From assembly GCA_007695195.1 (NCBI GenBank), contig REEG01000243.1, positions 1 through 55,985 of the forward strand: 55,985 bases of DNA, given 5' to 3'. Positions within the stretch are counted from its first letter, which is position 1; each line of letters begins with the position of its first letter. The notes under the pieces were generated by a model, which saw only the letters and a program-made list of their open reading frames with translations, was not told the DNA's origin and searched no databases. A program made the position numbers and the translations under genes. Positions 15,058-21,978 of the stretch are shown here, one piece after another. The DNA is from Gemmatimonadales bacterium (GTDB lineage: Bacteria; Gemmatimonadota; Gemmatimonadetes; Longimicrobiales; Gaopeijiaceae).

Positions 15058-15991
15058 TGTCGTTTCCGGTACCCCGGGTCCCGACCGTGACGAGGGCGTT
15101 GTCCTGGATTCGGTGGGCGGCGTCTACCGGGTGCTTACCGGCTCCGGCGATGTGGTGGATGCCTTCCTGAGGGGGCGCATCAAGCGCGGGGACGCGCCCG
15201 GCGATCGGGTGGTGGCCGGGGACCGGGTCCGGTTGGCTTCAACCGGTTCCGGTGAGCAGGCCCTCACCATCGAGGAGGCATTCCCGCGGACCAGTGCCCT
15301 GGTCCGGGCCGGCTTCCGTGGTCATCGACCCAAGGTCGTTGCCGCCAATGTGGACCAGGTCCTGGTGGTGGTGGCCATGACCCGGCCCGCACCCACCGCC
15401 GAGGTTGTGGATCGGTTCCTGGTCCTGGCCGAGAGCTGCGGGCTTCCGGCCCTCCTGGTGGTGAACAAGGCGGATCTGAGGGACGAGGCTGATCCGGCGT
15501 TCCTGGACCTCCTCCCACTCTATTCGGACATCGGCTATCCGGTCATCCCCTCCTCGGTGGAAACCGGTGAGGGGCTGGAAGAACTCAGGCGGCAGATGGA
15601 GGGGAAGACCAGTACCCTGGTGGGGCCCTCCGGGGTGGGCAAGTCATCGCTTCTCAATGCCCTCATCCCCGGCTTGGAACTGCGAACCGGCGCTGTGAGC
15701 CATCGGGTTGGTCGGGGACGGCACACCACCGTGGGGGCCCGACTTCTTCATCTCGCCGGCGACATCCGGGTCATCGATACCCCCGGCTTTTCCGATGTGC
15801 AGGGATGGGGGGTCAATCCGGACGAGCTGGACGGGTTCTTTCCGGAGATCCGTCGACTCCGGGGCCACTGCCGCTTCCGGGACTGCAGGCACCTCGGTGA
15901 ACCGGGGTGCGGAGTCATCGCCGGACTTGAGGACGGAGAGGTACACCTCTCCCGCTTCGGGACCTACCGGAAGCTGCGTAGCGAAGAGTGA
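15041..15991 (+). CDS. rsgA: Ribosome small subunit-dependent GTPase RsgA
   Basis: 316-residue circularly permuted GTPase that helps mature the 30S subunit. Its order is an N-terminal OB fold (residues about 10-75), then G4 VNKADL, G1 GPSGVGKSSLLN and G3 DTPGF, then a C-terminal zinc region (CRFRDCRHLGEPGC). The permuted G4-G1-G3 order and the zinc cluster make the call firm. ATG 15041 lies inside a hairpin and lacks a good ribosome binding site, so the true start may be different or translation may be regulated. The 3' end faces the ABC ATPase gene with only 7 bases between stops. Confidence 0.95.
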   Translation: MTGRGLVVSGTPGPDRDEGVVLDSVGGVYRVLTGSGDVVDAFLRGRIKRGDAPGDRVVAGDRVRLASTGSGEQALTIEEAFPRTSALVRAGFRGHRPKVVAANVDQVLVVVAMTRPAPTAEVVDRFLVLAESCGLPALLVVNKADLRDEADPAFLDLLPLYSDIGYPVIPSSVETGEGLEELRRQMEGKTSTLVGPSGVGKSSLLNALIPGLELRTGAVSHRVGRGRHTTVGARLLHLAGDIRVIDTPGFSDVQGWGVNPDELDGFFPEIRRLRGHCRFRDCRHLGEPGCGVIAGLEDGEVHLSRFGTYRKLRSEE

Positions 15992-15998
15992 CGCCCTT

Positions 15999-16775
15999 TC
16001 AATCCAGTGGGGTCACCGTGGGCGAGCCGGTAATGGGATCCAGTCCCACCGATAGGGGCCACTGGTAGACCGGTTCCAGCACCTCGGGTTGGAAGACTTC
16101 CCGTACCGGTCCCTGTGCCGCCACCCGCCCACCGTCCAGGAGCAGGGCTCGGTGGGCGAAGCGGGCGGCCAGATTGAGGTGGTGTGTCACCAGGAGGATG
16201 GTGACGCCGTCCCGGGCCGATTCCCGGAGAAGCTGGAGGATCCCCATTTCGTGGCGGATATCCAGTGAGGCGGTGGGCTCGTCCAGGACCAGGGCGCACG
16301 GCTCCTGCGCCAGGGCCCGGGCGATCCGGACGCGCTGGAATTCGCCCCCGGACAGGGTGTCCACGAGACGGTCGGCCAACTCCAGCACCCGACAGCGCCG
16401 GAGGGCCGCGTCCACGGCCCGGTGATCTTCGGGGGTCATGGGGGACAGGGCGCCCAGGTGCGGATAGCGTCCCATCTCCACCAGCTTCCGAACCGAGATG
16501 GGAAATGCGGTGGACTCGGTCTGACTCACCGCCCCAACGCTCCGGGCCAGCTCCCTGCGCCGCCACGCTCCCACGGATCGGCCTCCCACCAGAGCCTCTC
16601 CCCTGGTCACCGGCACGGTACCCAGGAGTGCCTTCATGAGGGTAGACTTTCCGGATCCATTGGGCCCCAGGACCGCGTAGATCTCGCCCGGGGGCACGGC
16701 CATGGACACCTCTTCCAGCGCCCATGGCCCACTCGGACCGTACCGCACCGACAGATCCCGGGTCTCGAAGGTCAT
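15999..16775 (-). CDS. ABC transporter ATP-binding protein, BtuD/FecE type
   Basis: 258-residue ATPase of a type II importer for cobalamin, haem or ferric siderophore. It has Walker A GPNGSGKSTLM, a Q-loop around VSQTESTAFP, signature LSGGEFQRVRIARAL, Walker B ALVLDEPTASLD and the switch histidine in VTHHLNL. The ATG at 16775 overlaps the permease stop by 4 bases (ATGA), so the two are coupled. The frame is open far upstream, but that is antisense-like shadow of the permease gene. It is the third gene of the order binding protein, permease, ATPase. Confidence 0.93.
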   Translation of the reverse strand: MTFETRDLSVRYGPSGPWALEEVSMAVPPGEIYAVLGPNGSGKSTLMKALLGTVPVTRGEALVGGRSVGAWRRRELARSVGAVSQTESTAFPISVRKLVEMGRYPHLGALSPMTPEDHRAVDAALRRCRVLELADRLVDTLSGGEFQRVRIARALAQEPCALVLDEPTASLDIRHEMGILQLLRESARDGVTILLVTHHLNLAARFAHRALLLDGGRVAAQGPVREVFQPEVLEPVYQWPLSVGLDPITGSPTVTPLD

Positions 16776-17761
16776 GCCCGGAGACTCCGGCGCAGGAGGA
16801 GGAGGAAGAAGGGCACGCCCACGAAGGCGGTGATGACGCCGATGGGGATTTCGGTGGGCGCCAGGACGACCCGCGCCAGGAGGTCCGCCAGGGTGAGGAA
16901 GGCCCCGCCTGCCAGGAAGGAGAGGGGGAGCAGCATCCGGTGGTCCGAGCCCATGACCAGGCGAACCCCGTGGGGGATGACCAGACCCACAAACCCGATG
17001 ACTCCGGCGAAGGCCACCCCCGCCGCCGCCACCAGCGAGGCAACCCCGTAGGCGAGACGCTTCACCCCTTCCACCTCGGTGCCGAGATAGCTTGCCGTCT
17101 CCTCTCCGATGGACATGAGGTTGAGGGCGCGGGCCAACGTCAGGAGCAGGAGGCAGGACGGGATGGTGTAGACGGCGACGATGCCCACGGTCTGCCAGGT
17201 GGCGCCGGCCAGACTTCCCATCATCCAGAGCACCGCCGAGCGTACCACCTCCGATTCGGCCAGGGCCAGGATGAGCGCAATGCAGGCTGAGAAGAAGGCG
17301 CCCACCACCACCCCCGACAGGAGGAGCACCCGGACATCCAGGCGCCGATCTGCGGACACCGCCACCCCGAAGACCAGGGCGATGGCCAGGAGCGCTCCGG
17401 CGAAGGCGGCTCCCGGGAGGAACCATGACGCCGCCGAGGCCAGCCCCAGCGAGAGTACCAGTACGGCTCCTGCGGCGGCACCCCCGGAGATCCCCAGGAT
17501 GTAGGGCTCCGCCAGCGGATTGCGCAGGAGCGCCTGGAATACGGCTCCAGCCAGGGCCAGTCCCCCACCCACCAGGATTCCCAGAAGCGCCCGCGGAAGC
17601 CGGAGTTCCAGGACAATGAAGCGATGGGTTTCGGATCCGCCGCCCGTGAGAACGGAGAGCACCTCGGTCGAGGTGAGGGGAACAGCGCCGAAACGGGCCG
17701 AGAGGAGGATGGAAACCCCGGCCAGCACCAGGAGGAGCCCCACGGCCCCCGCTTCCCTCAA
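16772..17761 (-). CDS. ABC transporter permease, FecCD/BtuC family
   Basis: 329-residue inner-membrane permease with about ten hydrophobic segments. Family blocks are visible: LRLPRALLGILVGGGLALAG, RNPLAEPYILGISGGAAAGA, and near the C-terminus GFVGLVIPHGVRLVMGSDHR, which contacts the ATPase. The start is read as TTG 17761 because GGGAGG lies 7 bases upstream, the first membrane helix follows at once and the length then matches the family. The frame runs further upstream but overlaps the binding-protein gene. Together with its neighbours it imports a cobalamin- or siderophore-like compound; the ligand is not defined. Confidence 0.92.
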   Translation of the reverse strand: MREAGAVGLLLVLAGVSILLSARFGAVPLTSTEVLSVLTGGGSETHRFIVLELRLPRALLGILVGGGLALAGAVFQALLRNPLAEPYILGISGGAAAGAVLVLSLGLASAASWFLPGAAFAGALLAIALVFGVAVSADRRLDVRVLLLSGVVVGAFFSACIALILALAESEVVRSAVLWMMGSLAGATWQTVGIVAVYTIPSCLLLLTLARALNLMSIGEETASYLGTEVEGVKRLAYGVASLVAAAGVAFAGVIGFVGLVIPHGVRLVMGSDHRMLLPLSFLAGGAFLTLADLLARVVLAPTEIPIGVITAFVGVPFFLLLLRRSLRA

Positions 17762-17828
17762 CGCCGGGCCTCCCAGGCGGCGGACCGGGCATGCCCGGTC
17801 GGTCCCTCTCCTGTCATCCCATTGGCCA

Positions 17829-18782
17829 TCAGCGCCACGCCTCAGGGTGTAGCACACGGGAAATCTCCCGGGCAGACGCGCCCACCCCGACCCCAGGCGA
17901 CTGGACCTCTCCGGAAAGTCTCGCGAACTCCAGGCGCCGCAGTCCCGTTGGAATCCGGCCGGTCTCCGGAACCAAGAGGAGGGCCACATCCCGTCGGATC
18001 ACTTCTTCAACGGAAAGCGGACCATATAGAGGGACCTCCCCCTCCTCCAGGACATTCAGGCCCCCGGCAATCTCCACGACTTCGTGGAGGAAGGTGCCGG
18101 GACCGGCGACCCAGGGTGGGTCTCCTCCCAGGAGAAAGAGGGTTCGGACCGGCGGGCGTCCGGCGACCCGTTCCCGAACCTCCGCCAGTTCGCCGCGGAG
18201 CTCGGCTTCCAGCGCCGCGGCCCGCTCCGTTAGGTCCAGCATCTCGCCCAGGAGGGTGATCATCCCGAAGACGTCGTCGAGCCGGTCGGGCCGGACCGCC
18301 AGATGGGCGATCCCTGCTCGCTCCAGTGCCGACGGCGTGGCGCGGTCCTGATCCCCCTCGAAGCGAATGACGATGTCGGGCTGGAGGGAGGTGAGGAGTT
18401 CGAGGCTGGGATGGAGGCCGCCTCCCACCGAAGGGAGGTGATCAACCGCCGCGTCCCGGTCGTAGTCGGTGCGCCCCACGAGGCGGTCCCCCTCTCCCAG
18501 CGCCAGAAGGATGCCCGTGGCTGCCGGAACCAGCGAGATGATCCTCCGGGGAGGAGAGGGGAGCCGGATCTCACGGCCCGCCTGATCCCGAACCACCACT
18601 GGAGCCCCATGCCCTTCCTGGCCCATCTGGCCTACGGCCGTCGCCTCCGGGCGCAGGTCCCCTGTGGCGTTGGATCCCCCCTCGGGGCCGGGAGCAGAGT
18701 CTCCGCCGCACCCCGACAGCATGCCCAGGAGCCCGAGGATCAGCATGGGCCCGAGGGGGAAACGGCGCGCAAACCAAGTCAT
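17829..18782 (-). CDS. Periplasmic binding lipoprotein, BtuF/FecB type
   Basis: 317-residue lipoprotein that captures the ligand for the downstream permease and ATPase. The signal peptide ends in a lipobox (LGMLSGC). The mature part begins with an acidic linker, then IRLPSPPRRIISLVPAATGILLALGEGDRLVG, the type III binding-protein signature. SVGGGLHPSLELLTSLQPDIVI follows and is most like BtuF, so cobalamin is my first guess, with siderophore or haem as alternatives. The ATG 18782 has GGAG close upstream. I looked for a cobalamin riboswitch in the 86 bases upstream and saw none. Upstream codons to 19094 are open but overlap the unknown lipoprotein gene. Confidence 0.9.
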   Translation of the reverse strand: MTWFARRFPLGPMLILGLLGMLSGCGGDSAPGPEGGSNATGDLRPEATAVGQMGQEGHGAPVVVRDQAGREIRLPSPPRRIISLVPAATGILLALGEGDRLVGRTDYDRDAAVDHLPSVGGGLHPSLELLTSLQPDIVIRFEGDQDRATPSALERAGIAHLAVRPDRLDDVFGMITLLGEMLDLTERAAALEAELRGELAEVRERVAGRPPVRTLFLLGGDPPWVAGPGTFLHEVVEIAGGLNVLEEGEVPLYGPLSVEEVIRRDVALLLVPETGRIPTGLRRLEFARLSGEVQSPGVGVGASAREISRVLHPEAWR

Positions 18783-18868
18783 CTCTCCGGATCGTCCCGC
18801 TTCCCAGCGTCTCCCCGTGCATCCACTCACCACGCGCCCACGCAACGAAGCCGCGTCCTCTATCCTCA

Positions 18869-19906
18869 TCATCCCTCGTGGTCCTGCATCCCCTGCCCCT
18901 CCAGCGGGATGCCACAGGGATCCTGATAGATGATCCCGGTGGGGTCCGTTCCCTCTCGACCCAGGATGGCCAGCCAGCGGTCCTCTTCGCCGAACAACTC
19001 GATGAGAAGGTCCATCTCCCCTTCCCGCCGGAGGTCGTGGGCGGCGAGGAATCCCGGGAAGGCCTTCGGTCCTGCGTCCGCGCGGCGATACCATGAGAAG
19101 GTGGGGGCGAAGCGACCCTCTTCCTCCCTGGCCACCACAAAGAGCGAGTAGCCCAACGGCTCGGGCCGGCCAATGACAAGATCGTCCCCGAAGACGAAGG
19201 ATGCCGCCAGACCCTGGCGCCCATCGGGGCTTGCGAAGACGTCGATGCGGCGCCGGATTCCAAGTACGGTGGGGGGCCAGGGGATCTCGCGCCGGGGAAT
19301 GAGGGTCCGAGCAGCATCCAGGGATGCGTTCCGGATGGCGTCGGTGACCTCGAACCTGGGGAGGGGGGCCTGGGGCGTCAGGATCCGGTCCACCTCGTCG
19401 GCCCGGAGCGCAAGGAAGCGTTCCCTGGGCATGGCCTCGGGGCGAAGTTGGAGGACCCCGGTGCCCCGGGCGCGAACGAGGCAGAAGCGGTCGTCCGCTT
19501 CACTGGTTCCCCGGGAGATGAAGCGGCCCACGGGAAGGCCCTGGTCGAAGACCACGAACTCGGCCCCCTCGTCCCACCGGCCCAGGGGGAACCGCTCCAC
19601 CAGATCGGGGGTCTCGGCCGGGTCGGGGAGGGGTGCCAGGGCCGGCCCCCGGCGCTCGGCCACCGGCAGGATGACGGCATCCCCGTCGGGGCCGGTCCGT
19701 TCCACGAGATACACGAGGGGCCCGAGTACCACCGGTTCCAGGGTCTCCTCTTCCTCCACCTCCGTGTCCTCGACCTGGGAGCCGGGGGCGGGGGGTGGGG
19801 GTTCGAGGCGAACCTCGGAGCCCTCCCAGGCCACGTTGTCGCAGCCCGCGGTGGCGGTTAACATCACGAACCAGATCAAGAAGGGGAGGAAACCCTTGGA
19901 AAACAT
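18869..19906 (-). CDS. Hypothetical lipoprotein
   Basis: 345-residue protein of unknown function. The N-terminus has a hydrophobic helix (LPFLIWFVMLTATAGC) ending in a lipobox-like cysteine. A proline/glutamate-rich linker (EPPPPAPG, EVEEEETLEP) follows, then a globular region with no motif I recognise. ATG 19906 is used because it starts the signal peptide; there is no clear ribosome binding site before it. It lies 86 bases upstream of the binding-lipoprotein gene on the same strand and could be cotranscribed with the importer. It is divergent from the flavin reductase gene. Confidence 0.75.
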   Translation of the reverse strand: MFSKGFLPFLIWFVMLTATAGCDNVAWEGSEVRLEPPPPAPGSQVEDTEVEEEETLEPVVLGPLVYLVERTGPDGDAVILPVAERRGPALAPLPDPAETPDLVERFPLGRWDEGAEFVVFDQGLPVGRFISRGTSEADDRFCLVRARGTGVLQLRPEAMPRERFLALRADEVDRILTPQAPLPRFEVTDAIRNASLDAARTLIPRREIPWPPTVLGIRRRIDVFASPDGRQGLAASFVFGDDLVIGRPEPLGYSLFVVAREEEGRFAPTFSWYRRADAGPKAFPGFLAAHDLRREGEMDLLIELFGEEDRWLAILGREGTDPTGIIYQDPCGIPLEGQGMQDHEG

Positions 19907-20016
19907 GACGTTTGGGGGAAGGGAAGAGGGGCGGTCGAAGGGCGAATCGACGGGGTATCGGCTCCCCATGGACCACCCCGGAAGGTATCCGTACCCCGAG
20001 GTGAACGCAAAGCATC

Positions 20017-20023
20017 AGGGAGG
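20017..20023 (+). promoter_or_regulatory. Ribosome binding site for the flavin reductase gene
   Basis: AGGGAGG lies 6 bases before GTG 20030 and fixes that start. Confidence 0.72.
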
Positions 20024-20029
20024 CCGGGC

Positions 20030-20518
20030 GTGACGGTTGAACCAGGCGCAGGCGTCTTCCGGGAGGTGATGGGGTGCTTTGCCACCGGGGTGGCGGTGGT
20101 CGCCGGAATGGGAGCCGACGGTGAACCGCGGGGCTTTACGGCCAACGCGGTGACATCGGTTTCCCTGGATCCGCTCCTGATCCTCATCTCCGTCGGACGG
20201 TCCTCCTCATCGCTACCCGCTCTTCTGGATGCGGAAGCGTTCGCCGTGTCCTTTCTGCGGGCCCGGGATCGTGAGGTGGCGACCCGTTTCGCCGTGGGCG
20301 ATCGAAGGAGCCGCTTCTCCCAGCTTCCCTGGCGAAGGGAGGTCACGGGGTCTCCGGTCCTGGAAGATGCCCTCGCCTGGCTGGACTGCTCCCTGTGGAA
20401 GGTGGTGGAAGCCGGCGACCACCAGGTCCTCTTCGGGAAGGTGGAAGCCTGCGGTCTGGGTGAGGCCGGCGAGCCACTTCTCTACTATCGTGGCGGATTC
20501 GGGGTCCTGGGTACATGA
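20030..20518 (+). CDS. Flavin reductase family protein
   Basis: 162-residue FMN-binding split-barrel protein. GCFATGVAVVAGMGADGEPRG, TANAVTSVSLDPLLILISVG and AVSFLRA are the usual blocks of the flavin reductase (HpaC/RutF-like) family, which uses NAD(P)H to supply reduced flavin to a partner oxygenase. No partner oxygenase is adjacent. The GTG start has a good ribosome binding site. Its stop overlaps the next ATG by 4 bases (ATGA), which makes it the first gene of a coupled three-gene operon with the membrane protein and the Mre11/Rad50-like hybrid. Whether they work together is unknown. Confidence 0.9.
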   Translation: MTVEPGAGVFREVMGCFATGVAVVAGMGADGEPRGFTANAVTSVSLDPLLILISVGRSSSSLPALLDAEAFAVSFLRARDREVATRFAVGDRRSRFSQLPWRREVTGSPVLEDALAWLDCSLWKVVEAGDHQVLFGKVEACGLGEAGEPLLYYRGGFGVLGT

Positions 20519-21978
20519 GCCCTGGGTCGTGGGGGCGGTCGCTTCCCGCCTTTGCGGTAGGGGGGTGTCTGGCCGTGACCGCAGTGGTGTCGGCCGGGCT
20601 TCTCCTCTACGGGGGCCCCGGACTGGTGTCGGCCATGACCGTGGTCCTGGCGGCCCAACTCGCCGCACTGGGTGCCGGTGTGTCGTGGGGAGGGGTGATT
20701 CCCGGCCTCCCCTACCCGGAGGTGGTCCGGCGTCGGTGGCTTCTCCTCCTGGTCGCGGTGGGGTCGGCTGCGGTCTTCTCCGGTCTGTGGGAGTTGACGG
20801 GAGGCTTCGGCGCCCGTGGCCCGACCCAGGGGCTGGGCCTCGCCATCCTGGGCGCCTTCCCCCTCTTCGCCGGAGGGGCGCTTCTGGCGACGCTTTCTCG
20901 CTTTCCCGGAGGCACGGCTCCCCGCTCCCCCGCCGCCGCCGCTCTCCTGGGAGCGGCCGTGGGGGTGGTGCTCCTGGGCTGGTTCCTCTTCCCCCTTCTC
21001 CGGTCCACCACGGCGCTCCTCCTGCTGACCCTGGTGACCCTCTCCCTGGCGGCCCTGTCCCAGGGACGCAGCCTGGAGGGCGGGGTGTGGATCGAAGGAG
21101 ATGGCGGGCGTGGCTCAAGCACTGCGGGGCCGCGAGGTGTGACCCTGGAAGTCTGGCGCTCCGGTGCGGAAGAGGTGGCACAGGTGGCGGTGGGTTCATG
21201 GGGAATCGCACTGGTGGCCGATGAGGCCGGAGCGCCGCTCCTGCAGGTGGATCGGGCTCTGGGGGAGGGCCTGTCCCGTTGGGCCGGCAGTGGCGGCCGC
21301 GCCCTCTTCCTGGGCCCTGGACGCCTTCCAGCCGCACGGGCCATGCTGGGAGAGGGCGACGGGTGGAGCATCACGGTGTTGGCGGGGGAGGCGGCCCCGT
21401 ACCTCTCCCAGCTCCTTCCCGACGCCGTGGGCCAGGGCGCCGGGGACGTGACCATTCTGGGAGCCTCGGCCCGTGAGGCGGTGGCCCGCAGCCCCGCCCA
21501 CCTCCCTCCGGCCTCCTTCGATCTGGTGGTGGTGGACACCCTGGCCCTGGCGCCCACGCCCGCCGCGCTGGATCTGCCTCCCGGGGCCCTCCTCCGCCTG
21601 CGCCAGACGCTTCGGCCCGGAGGCACCCTCATCGTGGCACCGCTCCAGGATGGTGGGGGAGCCGGCGACCTCATGGAACGCATCGGTCGACAGGCGGCGA
21701 CCCACTTCGCCCACGCCTCCCTGTACGTGGCCGGTCGTCCCGGCTCGGCGGACCCCGAGCACGGCCATGGCATCCCCGTCCCGGAGGCACGGCGGGCCGA
21801 CTGGGCCCGTATGCACCCCGGGACCCGGGGGAGGAGCGCCATTCTGGTGGCCTCCACGCGCGCGGCCACGTCGTGGCCCGACGAGGTGCTCGGGTACCTG
21901 CGTGTGGTGATGGATGGAGGCGGGGTGCCGCCGGCCCCCTCCAACGTGGCCACACCCATGGCCTCGGAGACCCTGTGA
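20515..21978 (+). CDS. Membrane protein with a degenerate spermidine-synthase-like C-terminal domain
   Basis: 487 residues. About six hydrophobic helices occupy residues 10-190 (for example WLLLLVAVGSAAVFSGLW and LLGAAVGVVLLGWFLF). A soluble Rossmann-like domain at about 205-465 follows. It has RALFLGPGRLPAARAML where SpeE-type enzymes bind nucleotide, ITVLAGE in place of the usual acidic strand end, and FDLVVVDTLAL as motif post-II. This matches membrane-anchored polyamine-synthase-like proteins, but the glycine-rich loop is weak, so activity is doubtful. It is coupled to the genes on both sides: an ATGA overlap upstream, and its TGA overlaps the next GTG. The function is unknown. Confidence 0.7.
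   Translation: MSPGSWGRSLPAFAVGGCLAVTAVVSAGLLLYGGPGLVSAMTVVLAAQLAALGAGVSWGGVIPGLPYPEVVRRRWLLLLVAVGSAAVFSGLWELTGGFGARGPTQGLGLAILGAFPLFAGGALLATLSRFPGGTAPRSPAAAALLGAAVGVVLLGWFLFPLLRSTTALLLLTLVTLSLAALSQGRSLEGGVWIEGDGGRGSSTAGPRGVTLEVWRSGAEEVAQVAVGSWGIALVADEAGAPLLQVDRALGEGLSRWAGSGGRALFLGPGRLPAARAMLGEGDGWSITVLAGEAAPYLSQLLPDAVGQGAGDVTILGASAREAVARSPAHLPPASFDLVVVDTLALAPTPAALDLPPGALLRLRQTLRPGGTLIVAPLQDGGGAGDLMERIGRQAATHFAHASLYVAGRPGSADPEHGHGIPVPEARRADWARMHPGTRGRSAILVASTRAATSWPDEVLGYLRVVMDGGGVPPAPSNVATPMASETL

Noticed and set aside
18783-18868. Cobalamin riboswitch before the BtuF-like gene
   Set aside because: The gap is only 86 bases and lacks the B12-box type conserved core; the fold needs more room.
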